Part shown: in pieces, positions 23,735 to 32,965 of the stretch
Numbering within the stretch: position 1 is the first letter of the stretch
Layout of the letters: every line of letters starts with the position of its first letter
Source: Halobacterium jilantaiense
Lineage (GTDB): Archaea > Halobacteriota > Halobacteria > Halobacteriales > Halobacteriaceae
NCBI RefSeq assembly: GCF_900110535.1
Contig: NZ_FOJA01000001.1
Coordinates: 2,391,393 to 2,455,392 of the forward strand
Direction: 5' to 3'
DNA length: 64,000 nt
Notes under the pieces: generated by a model
Database searches by the model: none
Seen by the model: only the letters and a program-made list of their open reading frames with translations
Told to the model about the DNA's origin: nothing
Translations under genes and position numbers: made by a program

Positions 23735-24148
23735 TTACGCCGCGGCCTGCGCGGACGCGTTCTCGGCCGTCTGCTCGCCGTCGCTGCCGAGCAGGCCGCC
23801 GAGCGCGTCGCCGAGGTGGTCGACCTCGTCGTTCAGGAACGAGCCGATGGTCTCGTGAACCTCACTGACGTGGTCGGGGACCTGACTCGGCAGGTCGGTC
23901 GGTGGGCCCTGCGCGGCCGCGGTGTCGTCGCCTGCGCCGGCCGCAGGCACGTCACTCGGCGGGCCGGCGTCGACGGCCGTCTCGTCGCCGTCGGTGGCGT
24001 TCTCGTCCGTGTCGCCCGCGGTACGGTCGGCTTCCTCGGGCGCGTGGTCGTCGGCCGGTTCGGCTGGCGCGGCGGCACCGGCGGCGACCGCCCCCGCGAG
24101 GAGGACGGACGCGGCGACGGCGACCGCGAGCAGTGTTCGAGCGTTCAT
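23735..24148 (-). CDS. secreted Ala/Asp-rich protein
   Basis: 137 residues from ATG 24148 (MNARTLLAVAVAASVLLAGAV), a clear Sec signal peptide with cleavage probable after AGAAA. The mature part is acidic and disordered (residues 27-85), then a short helical region (PDHVSEVHETIGSFLNDEVD, then HLGDALGGLLGSD). No lipobox. Function unknown; the neighbouring moaB gene is convergent. Confidence 0.65.
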   Translation of the reverse strand: MNARTLLAVAVAASVLLAGAVAAGAAAPAEPADDHAPEEADRTAGDTDENATDGDETAVDAGPPSDVPAAGAGDDTAAAQGPPTDLPSQVPDHVSEVHETIGSFLNDEVDHLGDALGGLLGSDGEQTAENASAQAAA

Positions 24149-24224
24149 CGCACTCGGGGCGAAGCGCCACACCCACTTCAACCGGGGAAGCCGTGAATCC
24201 TACTTCCAGTGTTTCAGGCCGCCT

Positions 24225-24246
24225 CAACTCCGATTAACTGGAGTTG
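24225..24246. promoter_or_regulatory. 7-bp inverted repeat between divergent genes
   Basis: CAACTCC-GATTAACT-GGAGTTG is a perfect 7-bp inverted repeat with an 8-base spacer (which contains TTAA) in the divergent region between the secreted protein and the 5-FTHF cyclo-ligase gene, 58 bases before the latter's ATG. It may be an operator for either gene. It lies on the far side of the probable TATA (GAGTTTTCC), and no known regulator is linked. Confidence 0.4.
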
Positions 24247-24303
24247 GGTCGAGTTTTCCGGGCGAACGGGAACGACTACGGGGCCAGCCCCGAAACCGAA
24301 CGT

Positions 24304-25008
24304 ATGGACAAGCAGGCGCTCCGCGAGCGCGTCTGGGACGACCTCGAAGCGAGCGGTGTCGCCCGGTTCCCGTTCCCGCCGCACGGCCGCATCCCCAACT
24401 TCGCGGGAGCGAGTGAGGCCGCCGACCGGCTCACCGGCACCGAGGCGTGGCGGCAGGCGGACACCGTCAAGGCGAACCCCGACGCCCCCCAGCTCCCCGT
24501 TCGACGCGCGGCGCTGCGCGCCGGGAAGACCCTCTACGCCGCCGTCCCGCGGCTCCGCGACGAGGACTGTTTCCTCCGCATCGACCCGGCGACCGTCGAC
24601 GACGTCGACGCGGCGACGACCGTCTCCGGCATCGGGGAGTACGGCGAGCCCGTCGGCCCCGAGGCGGTCGAGCCGATCGACCTCGTGGTCTCGGGGAGCG
24701 TCGCCGTCACCGAGCGCGGCGAGCGCGTCGGGAAGGGCGAGGGGTACAGCGACCTGGAGTTCGCGCTCCTCCGGGCGTTCGACCGCGTCGACGACGACAC
24801 GACCACCGTCACCACCGTCCACGAGCGACAGGTCGTCGACGACGCCGTCCCGGCCGGCGACCACGACGTGCCGATGGACCTCGTGGTCACGCCCGAGCGC
24901 ACCGTCGACACCGAGTACGAGGGCGGCAAACCCACCGGCATCGACTGGAACGCGCTCGGCGAGGACCGCATCGCGGAGATTCCGGTGCTCGGGCGGCTCC
25001 GGGAGTAG
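24304..25008 (+). CDS. 5-formyltetrahydrofolate cyclo-ligase
   Basis: 234 residues from ATG 24304 (MDKQALRERVWDDLEASGVARFPFP). The 5-FCL fold is seen in VKANPDAPQLPVRRAALRAGK (about 58-78), DLVVSGSVAVTERGERVGKG, and the family motif GKGEGYSDLEFALL (about 157-170). It converts 5-formyl-THF to methenyl-THF with ATP, or acts on a related cofactor, since some archaeal members are distant from the bacterial enzyme. No operon partner is evident. Confidence 0.85.
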   Translation: MDKQALRERVWDDLEASGVARFPFPPHGRIPNFAGASEAADRLTGTEAWRQADTVKANPDAPQLPVRRAALRAGKTLYAAVPRLRDEDCFLRIDPATVDDVDAATTVSGIGEYGEPVGPEAVEPIDLVVSGSVAVTERGERVGKGEGYSDLEFALLRAFDRVDDDTTTVTTVHERQVVDDAVPAGDHDVPMDLVVTPERTVDTEYEGGKPTGIDWNALGEDRIAEIPVLGRLRE

Positions 25009-25092
25009 CCGTCAGTTCCGGTCGCCGGTGAACACGCTGTCGGGGTTCGGCGGGACGAAGTTTAAGCGGGAGAACGCCGTACTCGCCTGTAG

Positions 25093-25383
25093 ATGCCGTC
25101 ACCGAGCGACGACGCGGCCGGCGAGCCCACCGGGAGCAGCGACGCCGCGACCACGTCGGCTCCCGACGCTGAGGCCGACGCGGCGGCAGCGCTGTCCGCG
25201 GCCATCGACGCCCGGGACGGCGACCCGGAGTGCGACCGCTGCTCGAAGCCCGCCGACTACTTCCTCTACGAGCCCGGCCGGGTCGAGACGTTCGTCTGCT
25301 GGGAGCACGTCAGCCCGTTCTCGGCGGCCGTCGACGACCCCGAGGACGCGCGGCCCGGCCGCCCGCTCGCGCTCTCGCTGTGA
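25093..25383 (+). CDS. small putative zinc-binding protein
   Basis: 96 residues. The disordered first half is Ala/Asp/Ser-rich; the second half has ECDRCSKPADYFLYEPGRVE, then TFVCWEHVSPF. The CxxC...CxxH arrangement (two Cys, then Cys and His 22 and 25 residues later) looks like a small zinc finger. No family recognised. A TATA-like AGTTTAAGC is about 35 bases upstream. Confidence 0.65.
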   Translation: MPSPSDDAAGEPTGSSDAATTSAPDAEADAAAALSAAIDARDGDPECDRCSKPADYFLYEPGRVETFVCWEHVSPFSAAVDDPEDARPGRPLALSL

Positions 25384-25420
25384 CCGGAACGCGTTTGTTC
25401 TGTCCCGGACACCGGACCGT

Positions 25421-25651
25421 ATGTCGCTGGCCCTCCTCGCGAGCCCACAGGCCGAGATGCTCTCGGCGTTCGTCATCGTCGGCGTCCTGCTGGTCGGGAT
25501 TCCGACCGTCGGCATCTACCGGGACGCCAGCGCGCACAGCCCACGGCCGGTCACGTGGACCGCCGCCATGGCTGTCGCGGCCGCCGTCGTCCCCCTGCTC
25601 GGACCTCTGGGGGTCTGGTTCCTCTACACGAGCGTCGAAGTCCGGCGGTAG
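25421..25651 (+). CDS. small two-helix membrane protein
   Basis: 76 residues from ATG 25421 (MSLALLASPQAEML). Two hydrophobic helices (about 10-31 and 46-70), ending WFLYTSVEVRR. It resembles short PLDc_N-type membrane proteins in layout (a helix, YRDAS, a second helix with LGPLGVWFLY), but that is weak. It converges with the cupin gene, their stops touching (25651/25652). Confidence 0.6.
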   Translation: MSLALLASPQAEMLSAFVIVGVLLVGIPTVGIYRDASAHSPRPVTWTAAMAVAAAVVPLLGPLGVWFLYTSVEVRR

Positions 25652-25966
25652 TCACCCCATCGGAGCCATCGTCGCCGTGAACACCGCCGCGGCGTCCGAG
25701 TCGTTGCGGGCACCGTGCGGGACGCCGCGCTCGTGGACGACCACGCCCGGTGCCGTCACGGCCTCCTCGTCGTCGCCCTGCACGACGACCACTTCGCCCG
25801 AGAGCACGTGGAAGGCGTTCGTCTGGTCGGCGTGCTCGTGGGGGTCGACTGCTGCGCCGGGACCGAGCGCGAACGCCTTCACGAGCGCGTCCTCGCTGAC
25901 GAACAGTTCCTCGGTGACGACCTCGCCCTCGTCGGGGTCGACGTCAGGATAGCGGTCGAGTGCCAT
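25652..25966 (-). CDS. cupin domain protein
   Basis: 104 residues, a single small cupin from ATG 25966 (MALDRYPDVDPDEGE). Metal motif 1 is PHEHADQTNAFHVLSGEVVV (about 41-60) and motif 2 is GVVVHERGVPHGARN (about 74-88). The layout gives His, His, Gln/Glu and His as probable ligands. These stand-alone cupins often act as small-molecule binding or dioxygenase-like proteins; substrate unknown. It is the last in a minus-strand run, with 25 bases to the lipoprotein gene before it. Confidence 0.88.
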   Translation of the reverse strand: MALDRYPDVDPDEGEVVTEELFVSEDALVKAFALGPGAAVDPHEHADQTNAFHVLSGEVVVVQGDDEEAVTAPGVVVHERGVPHGARNDSDAAAVFTATMAPMG

Positions 25967-25991
25967 ACCGGCGAGACGCGGGCGAGTGACT

Positions 25992-27158
25992 TCAGTTTCG
26001 GGCCGAGACGGTGACGTTCCCGGCGGTTCCCGAGACGGTCGCGTTCTCGACGAACGCCTCACGACCCGAGAACACCACAGTCGTCTCGTCGTCGACCGCT
26101 TCGACGCGAAGCGGCTCGGAGACGTTCGCCTGGAAGTCGCCGAATCGTTCCCTGAACCCTGTCGCTGCGGCGGGTTCGTCCCAGCGCACCACCCACGCGT
26201 GGCCGTTCCCCAATTCCGATTTGAACGTCGCGATTCGGCTGGCGCCCCAGCCAGCGGTCGCTCGCGCGGCTTGGTCGCGTGGCAGGCCGGCCTGGAGAAC
26301 CGCCCGAAGGCGGTCTTCGCCGGTCGGTTCGACGGCCGATTCGTCGGCGATGCCGTAGGCGCCGGATTCGGCCTCGACGGTCAGCGAGGGGGCCTGCTCG
26401 CTGCCCGGCCCCAGGCCGCGAAGCACTTCTTCGGCGGCTCGCGGCGGGTCTGCGAAGGTGGACGCCAGCGGCGCGTCGGCGTCGGCGTGTGTCCGGACCC
26501 ACTGGGCACCGTAGTAGTACGCCGCGGCGCCCCGCCAGTCGAGCGGGTCGTCCGTCGCCAGGTCGGCAACCTCCGCTGCTTCCGGGCCGTAGTCGAGATA
26601 GCGGTCGGCGTACTGCCACTCGACGTACTCAGCCGCCCCCTCCCAGGTGGCCATCCGGGCGAACACGTTCCGAATCTCCGGCCGCTCCACGTCGGCGTGC
26701 CACTGGTAGACGTGCGCGAACTCGTGTGCGAGCCGCGCCTCCAGTTCGGCGTCGGCCATCGCCGGCGACCGGAACAGCCGGACTTCGTCGTGCGTCCGGT
26801 TGTACGTCCCCTTGAGCGCGGGCCCGGCTCGCGTGAAGTTCGTCGCGCCGAAGGACCGCTGGAAGCGAGTCGGCTGGTAGTCGGTGCTGTTCGCGCCGGC
26901 ATCCACCACGACGCGAGGCGGCTCAGGCGCGTCGACGCTCACGAGGTCCCCGACGCGCTGCCAGACCGCGGTGGCGTTCGCGTCGCCGAGGCTGGCGCCG
27001 CGCTCGGTGACGCTGACCGTCACCGACGACGCCGGCTCGCCGGTCGCCGTCTCCGAGACCGTCGTTTGTGGGTTCTCCGGCGTCTCGGCGGGTGGCAGAG
27101 CACTGCACCCGGCTACGACGAGGAGGAGGACGGCAGCGAGCACTACAGTTTTTCGCAC
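25992..27158 (-). CDS. exported lipoprotein zinc metalloprotease (HExxH)
   Basis: 388 residues. Signal peptide with lipobox VAGC (Cys18), so anchored outside by a lipid. The zinc site is AHEFAH (H145, E146, H149), with a glutamate-bearing WEGAAEY about 24 residues later (E173 or E177 as third ligand), a gluzincin-like arrangement also seen in haloarchaeal secreted peptidases. The N-terminal 80 residues are Thr/Ser-rich linker plus a beta region. The C-terminal part (about 260-388) may be a regulatory or substrate-binding domain. Family not recognised beyond the HExxH type. It belongs to a minus-strand cluster but is likely transcribed from its own promoter. Confidence 0.8.
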   Translation of the reverse strand: MRKTVVLAAVLLLVVAGCSALPPAETPENPQTTVSETATGEPASSVTVSVTERGASLGDANATAVWQRVGDLVSVDAPEPPRVVVDAGANSTDYQPTRFQRSFGATNFTRAGPALKGTYNRTHDEVRLFRSPAMADAELEARLAHEFAHVYQWHADVERPEIRNVFARMATWEGAAEYVEWQYADRYLDYGPEAAEVADLATDDPLDWRGAAAYYYGAQWVRTHADADAPLASTFADPPRAAEEVLRGLGPGSEQAPSLTVEAESGAYGIADESAVEPTGEDRLRAVLQAGLPRDQAARATAGWGASRIATFKSELGNGHAWVVRWDEPAAATGFRERFGDFQANVSEPLRVEAVDDETTVVFSGREAFVENATVSGTAGNVTVSARN

Positions 27159-27195
27159 GCTCCGCGGATTCGAAACGACCGATGAAAAGTGTTTC

Positions 27196-27516
27196 TTACG
27201 CCACCAGTTCTTCCGCGACGGCGGTTACGTCCAGCAGCGCGGGGTCGACGGTCAAGTCGAGGACGCCCTTGACGAACTCGGGGACGCCGTCGCCGGTGTA
27301 CGCGACGGTCCGCAGGTCGGGGTTCAGTTCGTGGGCGACGGGCACCGCGGTGGCTTCGGCGACGTCGACGACGACTAGCAGGTCGGCGTCCGCGGCTCCG
27401 GCGTCTTCGAGGCGCTCGCCGGACGCCACGCCTTCGAGGCGCGTCACGTCGACGCCCTCGGCTTCGAGCGCGTCGGCGATGTCGGCGTCCGCGGCTCCGA
27501 CGACGATTGCGTGCAT
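27196..27516 (-). CDS. small alpha/beta protein, DUF7126-like
   Basis: 106 residues from ATG 27516 (MHAIVVGAADADIADALEAE). It looks like a CheY/Rossmann-like fold: VVGAADADIADAL, DLLVVVDVAEATAVPVAHEL, TVAYTGDGVPEFVKGVLDL. The strand-helix pattern and acidic loops suggest a nucleotide- or cofactor-binding fold, but no catalytic motif is seen. It lies 51 bases after guaAb and is probably in the same transcription unit. I recall the family as DUF7126; function unknown. Confidence 0.75.
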   Translation of the reverse strand: MHAIVVGAADADIADALEAEGVDVTRLEGVASGERLEDAGAADADLLVVVDVAEATAVPVAHELNPDLRTVAYTGDGVPEFVKGVLDLTVDPALLDVTAVAEELVA

Positions 27517-27566
27517 ACTGGTGGCTCGGGGCGGCTGGCTGAAGAACCTGCCGAGTCCGAGGAGAA

Positions 27567-28484
27567 CTACTCGTACTCGATGGTGGCGGGCGGCTTGTGG
27601 GTCACGTCGTAGACGACCCGGGACACCTCGTCGATGGTGCCGGCGATGCGGGACTGCAGCCGCTGGAGCGTCTCCCACTCCAGTTCCTGTGCGCGGGCGG
27701 TCATGCCGTCCCGCGACTCCACGGAGCGCACGGCGACGACGTGGCCGTGGACGCGGTTGTCGCCCTTGACGCCCGTGGCGCGGCCGAGCACGGCGGCGAA
27801 CGCCTGCCACGGCTCGTACTCTTCGAGCTCCTCCTCGACGATGTGGGTCGCCTCCCGGCAGACCTCGACCTTCTCGGGCGTGACCTCGCCGACGATGCGC
27901 ACGGCGAGCCCCGGGCCGGGGAACGGCATGCGCTCGCTGATGATCTCCTCGAGTCCGAGGTGGCGCGCGACCTCCCGGACCTCGTCTTTGTAGAGATCGC
28001 GCATCGGCTCCACGATGCCGTCGAAGCCGACGCGCTCGGGCAGCCCGCCGACGTTGTGGTGGCTCTTGATGGTGCCCTCGCTCTCGATGCGGTCCGGGTA
28101 GATGGTGCCCTGCACGAGCTGGGTCGCACCGACCTCCTCGGCGACCGTCTCGAACTCCCGGATGAACTGCTCGCCGATGCGGTGGCGCTTCTCCTCGGGG
28201 TCCGTGACGCCAGCCAGCTCGTCGAAGAAGCGGTCCTGCGCCTCCACGACACGGAGGCTGTCCATGTAGTCGAAGACCTCTCGGATCTCGTCGGTCTCGC
28301 CCTTCCGCATCAGGCCGGTGTCGACGTAGACGGGAACGAGCTGGTCGCCGACCGCCTCGTAGGCGAGCGCGGCCGCCGTCGAGGAGTCGACGCCGCCCGA
28401 CAGCGCGATGATGGCCGTCTCGTCGCCGAGTTCCTCGCTGATCTCCTCGCGGGCGTCGTCGACGAAGGAGTCGACGTCCACCAT
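27567..28484 (-). CDS. guaAb: GMP synthase (glutamine-hydrolysing) subunit B
   Basis: 305 residues: the PP-loop ATP-pyrophosphatase half of GMP synthase, with the [20 protein letters not shown] motif (about 27-46) and the C-terminal XMP-binding/dimerisation part ([22 protein letters not shown]). Archaea split this enzyme; the glutaminase subunit A is not in the window. It adenylates XMP and aminates it to GMP. Its start overlaps the stop of pyrG by one base, so GTP and CTP formation are transcriptionally tied. Confidence 0.97.
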   Translation of the reverse strand: MVDVDSFVDDAREEISEELGDETAIIALSGGVDSSTAAALAYEAVGDQLVPVYVDTGLMRKGETDEIREVFDYMDSLRVVEAQDRFFDELAGVTDPEEKRHRIGEQFIREFETVAEEVGATQLVQGTIYPDRIESEGTIKSHHNVGGLPERVGFDGIVEPMRDLYKDEVREVARHLGLEEIISERMPFPGPGLAVRIVGEVTPEKVEVCREATHIVEEELEEYEPWQAFAAVLGRATGVKGDNRVHGHVVAVRSVESRDGMTARAQELEWETLQRLQSRIAGTIDEVSRVVYDVTHKPPATIEYE

Positions 28485-30145
28485 CAGTTCGTCACCTCCG
28501 CGCCCGCGTCGTCGCGAGCCGGGTCCACGTCCGCGCGTTCGAGCACGGCGTCCAGCAGTCCGACGAACGGCGGGCTCGCCCGGGTCGGCCGGGAGCGGTA
28601 CTCGGGGTGGAACTGCGTCCCGAAGAAGAACGGGTGGTCGTCGTACTCCACGATCTCCATGCGGTTGCCGGCCTCCCCGGAGAACGTCAGGCCGTCGCTG
28701 GTGAGGTCGTCGATGTACTCGGGGTTGACCTCGTAGCGGTGGCGGTGGCGCTCGGTGCAGGACGTGCCGCCGTACAGGTCGGCGGCGAGCGTCCCCGGCT
28801 GAATCTCGGTCTCGTGAGCGCCGAGCCGCATCGTGCCGCCGAGGTCTTCGAGGTCGTACTGCTCGGGCAGCAGATCGATGACGGGGTACTGCGTCTCGTC
28901 GTCGATCTCGGTGGAGTGGGCTCCCTCCCAGCCGAGGACGTTCCGCGCGTACTCCACGACCGCGAGCTGGAAGCCCAGGCAGAGTCCGAGGAACGGCACG
29001 TCGTGCTCGCGGGCGTACCGAATCGCCTCGATTTTGCCCTCGGTACCGCGGGAGCCGAACCCGCCCGGCACGACGATGCCGTCGGCGCGCTCGATGCGGT
29101 CCTCGTGGTGGTCGTGCATCTCCTCGGAGTCAACCCAGAGGACGTTGACGTCAACGCCCGCCTCCAGGCCGGCGTGCTTGAGCGCCTCGTGGATGCTCAT
29201 GTAGGCGTCCTCCAGAGCGTACTTCCCGACGAGCGCGATGTCGACCTCGCCCGTTCGCTCCCGGGTGACGAGGTCGCGCCACTCGGTCGAACGCTCTTCG
29301 GCGGGGAGCGCGTCGTCCGCGATGTCGAAGCGCTCCATGACGTACTCGTCGAGGCCCTCCTCCTCGACGGTCAGCGGCACGTGGTAGACGTCCTCCACGT
29401 CCGGGTTCGAGAACACGGCGTCGGTCGGCACGTCGCAGAACAGCGCGATCTTCTCCTTGACGTCCGGGTCGAGTCGGTTCTCGCAGCGCCCCACGAGGAT
29501 GTCCGGCTGGAGACCGATCGACCGGAGTTCCTTCACGGAGTGCTGGGTCGGCTTGGTCTTCTGCTCGCCGTTCTTCGAGTACGGCACGAGCGTGACGTGC
29601 GTGAACAGGATGTCCTCGTCGTCTTCCTCGTGGCTGAACTGGCGAAGGGCTTCGAGGAACGGCATCCCCTCGATGTCGCCGACCGTGCCGCCGACCTCCA
29701 CGAGGCAGACGTCGCTGCCCTCGGCCGCCTCGCGGATGCGGCGCTTGATGTCGTCGGTGACGTGCGGGATGATCTGGACGGTCTTCCCGAGGTAGTCGCC
29801 CGAGCGCTCCCGCTCGATGACGTTCTGGTAGACCTTCCCCGTGGTGACGTTGTGGTCGGAGGTCATGTCCTCGTCGAGGAACCGCTCGTAGTTCCCGAGG
29901 TCGAGGTCGACCTCGCCACCGTCTTTCAGCACGTACACCTCGCCGTGCTGGTAGGGGTTCATGGTGCCTGCGTCCACGTTCAGGTACGGGTCAATCTTCA
30001 CCGCAGTAACGTCGAAGCCCGCGTTCGAGAGCAGTCGTCCGAGACTCGCCGCCGTGATGCCCTTCCCCAGGCCCGACATCACGCCGCCAGTCACGAACAC
30101 GAACTTGCTCCCGAGAGAGGGGTCGTATCCGGTCTCCGTCGGCAT
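28484..30145 (-). CDS. pyrG: CTP synthase
   Basis: 553 residues from ATG 30145 ([20 protein letters not shown]). The N-terminal amidoligase domain has [20 protein letters not shown]. The C-terminal class I glutaminase has the Cys nucleophile in [12 protein letters not shown] and a His/Glu pair in [12 protein letters not shown]. It makes CTP from UTP, ATP and glutamine. It is the first gene of an operon with guaAb (1-base overlap). A TATA-like T-rich tract GGTTTTTGCC lies about 25 bases before the ATG. Confidence 0.98.
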   Translation of the reverse strand: MPTETGYDPSLGSKFVFVTGGVMSGLGKGITAASLGRLLSNAGFDVTAVKIDPYLNVDAGTMNPYQHGEVYVLKDGGEVDLDLGNYERFLDEDMTSDHNVTTGKVYQNVIERERSGDYLGKTVQIIPHVTDDIKRRIREAAEGSDVCLVEVGGTVGDIEGMPFLEALRQFSHEEDDEDILFTHVTLVPYSKNGEQKTKPTQHSVKELRSIGLQPDILVGRCENRLDPDVKEKIALFCDVPTDAVFSNPDVEDVYHVPLTVEEEGLDEYVMERFDIADDALPAEERSTEWRDLVTRERTGEVDIALVGKYALEDAYMSIHEALKHAGLEAGVDVNVLWVDSEEMHDHHEDRIERADGIVVPGGFGSRGTEGKIEAIRYAREHDVPFLGLCLGFQLAVVEYARNVLGWEGAHSTEIDDETQYPVIDLLPEQYDLEDLGGTMRLGAHETEIQPGTLAADLYGGTSCTERHRHRYEVNPEYIDDLTSDGLTFSGEAGNRMEIVEYDDHPFFFGTQFHPEYRSRPTRASPPFVGLLDAVLERADVDPARDDAGAEVTN

Positions 30146-30316
30146 ACTGACCGTCCGGCAGGCGCGGCAAAAACCGTTTCGGGACGCCGGTCGCGCGACA
30201 GACCGTCCCACCCGGGCGCGCCGGTCCCACGACCCGCCACCTCGGACGTGTGGCGGAGGCGCTGGCCGAACCGGGCTGGTGACAGATTTTTGTGAGTTCG
30301 GCGGTAGGTCGGAGAC

Positions 30317-30535
30317 GTGAACGTCTTTCTCGTGGCCGTGGGTGTGTTCTTCCTCGTCTGCTCCGTGTATCCGTACACCCGTCCGATGGACGTGCGCAGT
30401 TTACCTCCCCCCCGCGAATGGCAACAGACTCCCCGACAGGCCGAGGAGACACAGCGGGAGTACGCGTTTGCGCTGGCCGTCTCTCTCACCATCCTCGGCG
30501 TGCTGTCTCTCGCCGCCGGCCTGCTGATGGGCTGA
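30317..30535 (+). CDS. small two-helix membrane protein
   Basis: 72 residues from a GTG start. Two hydrophobic helices (about 2-19 and 51-71) flank a soluble, Pro/Gln-rich loop ([20 protein letters not shown]). TATA-like GATTTTTGTG is about 25 bases upstream. No family recognised. Confidence 0.55.
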   Translation: MNVFLVAVGVFFLVCSVYPYTRPMDVRSLPPPREWQQTPRQAEETQREYAFALAVSLTILGVLSLAAGLLMG

Positions 30536-30735
30536 ACTGGCGGTACGCCGACCGGTCCCCGTGCGGTGCTCTGAGAACGGACAGCTACCGGCGGTTTCCC
30601 GGCCCGATCTCGGATTACCTCGGGCGGAGAGATGTCTCCCACGCGCCGACCGGTCCGACCCACCTGCCCACAGAACCCCCAGAAGACGGAACGTCGCCCC
30701 GTTCGACATCGACGAGCGTCCCCCGAGCGAGCGCG

Positions 30736-31341
30736 CTAGCAGGCGTCGAGCAGGAACGGCCCGACCGTCTCGGCGACCGTATCGAGTTTCCCGACGAAGA
30801 AGTGGTCGCTGTCGAGCTCCACGAGTTCGCAGTCGAGGTCGCGGGCCGCGTCGACGACTGGCTCCCAGTCTGCCGTGTCGTCCCGCGTCGCGTACACCAC
30901 CTGCAGAGGGGCCGTCACGTCCGCGAGCGCGGCGGCGGCGTCGAGGTCCGCGGGCAACTCCGCCGCGGGTGCCAGCAGCGACACCGCGCACAACCCGACC
31001 TCGGTCGTCGCGGCGGCGAGCGCGGCAATCGAACCGCCGAAGCTGAACCCGAAGACGCCCACGGTGTCGTAGCGCTCGGCGGCCCAGCGGAGCGCGTTCC
31101 GGGCGTCCTCGCGTTCGCCCAGCCCCTCGTCCCAGTCGCCGTAGTCGAAGCGCAGACACGCGACGCCCGCGTCGACGACGTACTCGGAGACCGCTTCCAG
31201 CCGCGCGTCGCCCCGGTGGCCGCGGTGCTGCGGGTGGGGCGGGCACGCCACGATGCACGCGGTCGCCTCGGTGTCCTCCGGCTCGTCCAGCGTCGCTTCG
31301 ACGTCTCTGACTCCCGGAACGAGTACCGTCTCCTGTCGCAT
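30736..31341 (-). CDS. alpha/beta hydrolase (dienelactone hydrolase-like)
   Basis: 201 residues from ATG 31341 (MRQETVLVPGVRDVEATLDE). Classic alpha/beta fold: CPPHPQHRG oxyanion-side loop, GFSFGG nucleophile elbow (Ser100), acid Asp in YATRDDTADW (153-154), and His179 in SDHFF. Probable catalytic triad Ser/Asp/His. The small lid fits acyl-peptide, DLH or esterase activity on small substrates; not predictable further. Confidence 0.88.
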   Translation of the reverse strand: MRQETVLVPGVRDVEATLDEPEDTEATACIVACPPHPQHRGHRGDARLEAVSEYVVDAGVACLRFDYGDWDEGLGEREDARNALRWAAERYDTVGVFGFSFGGSIAALAAATTEVGLCAVSLLAPAAELPADLDAAAALADVTAPLQVVYATRDDTADWEPVVDAARDLDCELVELDSDHFFVGKLDTVAETVGPFLLDAC

Positions 31342-31441
31342 GCCGCTCAGTTCGCGTCCGACCCAGTTATCGGTCCCGTCTCCACGGCGGCCGGCGTCCC
31401 GCACGTACCGTTATCCCGGCGGCCGTTGTACGTCTCGACGA

Positions 31442-32479
31442 ATGTCGGACGACCAGCCGAGCGACGAGATGAGCGAACGCGGCCCGCGGGACAGCCGCCG
31501 CGTCTGGCTGGCGATGGAGGCCGACCGCCGCGCAGTCACGGGCGGCCTGCTCACCGTCGTGTTCGTCTCGCTCGTCACCGCCGGAACCCTGCTCCCGTGG
31601 TCGGCGTACTCTCTGTTGACCGCCGGCGACCCCCACGAGACGCTGTTCAACGCGCTCGTCGGCGCGACCATCACGGGCGTCACGCTCGTGTTGACACTCA
31701 GCCAGCTCGTGCTCTCCCAGGAACTCGGCTCCGTCGGCGACCAGCGCGACCGCATGGAGGGCGCGGTCTCGTTCCGGTCGGACGTCGCGGACGCCATCGG
31801 CGTGGACGTCGCGCCGACGGAGCCGTCGGCGTTCCTGCGCACGCTCGTCGTGGATACTCGCGAGCGGGCCGAACAGCTTCGGGACGCCGCTCCGGACGGC
31901 GACGCGGGCGACGCCGTGGAGACGTACACCGACAACCTCGTGCAGAACGCCGACAGGGTCGTCGCGCAACTCCGCGGCACGGAGTTCGGGACGTTCGACG
32001 TGCTGCGGGCCGCGCTGAACTACAACTACTCGTGGAAAATCTACGCCGGCGAGCGCCTGCGCGCCGACCACGGCGACGCCCTCTCCGAGCGCGCGAACGG
32101 GACGCTCGACGACCTCCTGGAGACGCTGCGGCTGTTCGGGCCGGCGCGGGAACACTTCAAGACGCTGTACTTCCAGTGGGAGCTCTCCGAGCTCTCCCGG
32201 ACGCTGCTGTACGCCGCTGTCCCCGCGCTCGTCGTCTCCATCGCCGCACTCCTGCTGTTCAATCCGGCCCAGTACCCGGGGACGACGCTCGGCGTCAACC
32301 ACGCGCTGCTCGTCGTGAGCGCCGCCGCCACCGTCGCCTCGCTGCCGTTCCTCGTCCTGCTGTCGTACATCGTCCGCATCGTCACCGTCACGAAACGCAC
32401 GCTGTCCATCGGCGCGTTCGTCCTCCGCGAGACGGACCACGCGACCGACAGCGAGCTCGCCCGCGACTACAGCGAGTAG
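31442..32479 (+). CDS. haloarchaeal polytopic membrane protein, unknown function
   Basis: 345 residues from ATG 31442. Two N-terminal membrane helices (about 34-55 and 66-95), a long soluble central domain (about 100-245) with acidic and helical character, then two to three C-terminal helices (about 258-310). The layout resembles DUF2254-type proteins loosely, but I cannot confirm it. Its last 13 bases overlap the end of the convergent HPP gene. No catalytic motif. Confidence 0.7.
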   Translation: MSDDQPSDEMSERGPRDSRRVWLAMEADRRAVTGGLLTVVFVSLVTAGTLLPWSAYSLLTAGDPHETLFNALVGATITGVTLVLTLSQLVLSQELGSVGDQRDRMEGAVSFRSDVADAIGVDVAPTEPSAFLRTLVVDTRERAEQLRDAAPDGDAGDAVETYTDNLVQNADRVVAQLRGTEFGTFDVLRAALNYNYSWKIYAGERLRADHGDALSERANGTLDDLLETLRLFGPAREHFKTLYFQWELSELSRTLLYAAVPALVVSIAALLLFNPAQYPGTTLGVNHALLVVSAAATVASLPFLVLLSYIVRIVTVTKRTLSIGAFVLRETDHATDSELARDYSE

Positions 32480-32961
32480 GGCGGCCGCCACGGCCCCAGC
32501 CGGCGCACGGCGGTGTGGGTCGCGACGAGCACGAGCACGCCGACGCCGAACGCCGCGACGTCCAGCGCGCCGTCGGCGATGCCCAGCGAGACGATGAGCA
32601 CGGTCGCGTACGCGGGCGGGTGAACGCTGTCGGTCACGGTCATCCCCACAGTCGCGGCGACGGTAGCGACGAGCGCCGCCGCGACGCGACGCAGCCCCGC
32701 CGGCGACCCGGCCGGCGCGTCGAGCAGCGGTGCCGCGGCGCTGGCGAACGCGAGCACCGCGAGGAACGCCACCAGCGCGCCGACGAACTGCCCGACGACC
32801 ACCCGTCGCGGCCGGTCGTCGACGGCGGCGAGCACGTACGCCGACGGCCCCAGACTCGGTAGCAGCGCCGCCGTCCCCGTCGCCCACGCTATCGAGCCGA
32901 GCACAGCCAGCAGGAACGCGACGTACGTGCCGGCGGCGAGGCCGACCGGGCCCCGCGCCAT
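32467..32961 (-). CDS. HPP family membrane protein
   Basis: 164 residues and about four helices. It carries the family's SVHPPAYATVLIV (about 111-123), plus GPSAYVLAAVDDRPRRVVVGQF. HPP proteins are membrane proteins of uncertain transport function; some plant members move nitrite into chloroplasts. It overlaps the convergent 31442 gene by 13 bases at the 3' end. A second HPP-type protein, fused to Usp domains, is found at 47203. Confidence 0.85.
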   Translation of the reverse strand: MARGPVGLAAGTYVAFLLAVLGSIAWATGTAALLPSLGPSAYVLAAVDDRPRRVVVGQFVGALVAFLAVLAFASAAAPLLDAPAGSPAGLRRVAAALVATVAATVGMTVTDSVHPPAYATVLIVSLGIADGALDVAAFGVGVLVLVATHTAVRRLGPWRPPYSL

Positions 32962-32965
32962 CCGG

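Noticed and set aside
30536-30735. A 200-base intergenic stretch, possible small gene
   Set aside because: No convincing ORF with haloarchaeal codon bias, no hairpin and no repeat was visible.
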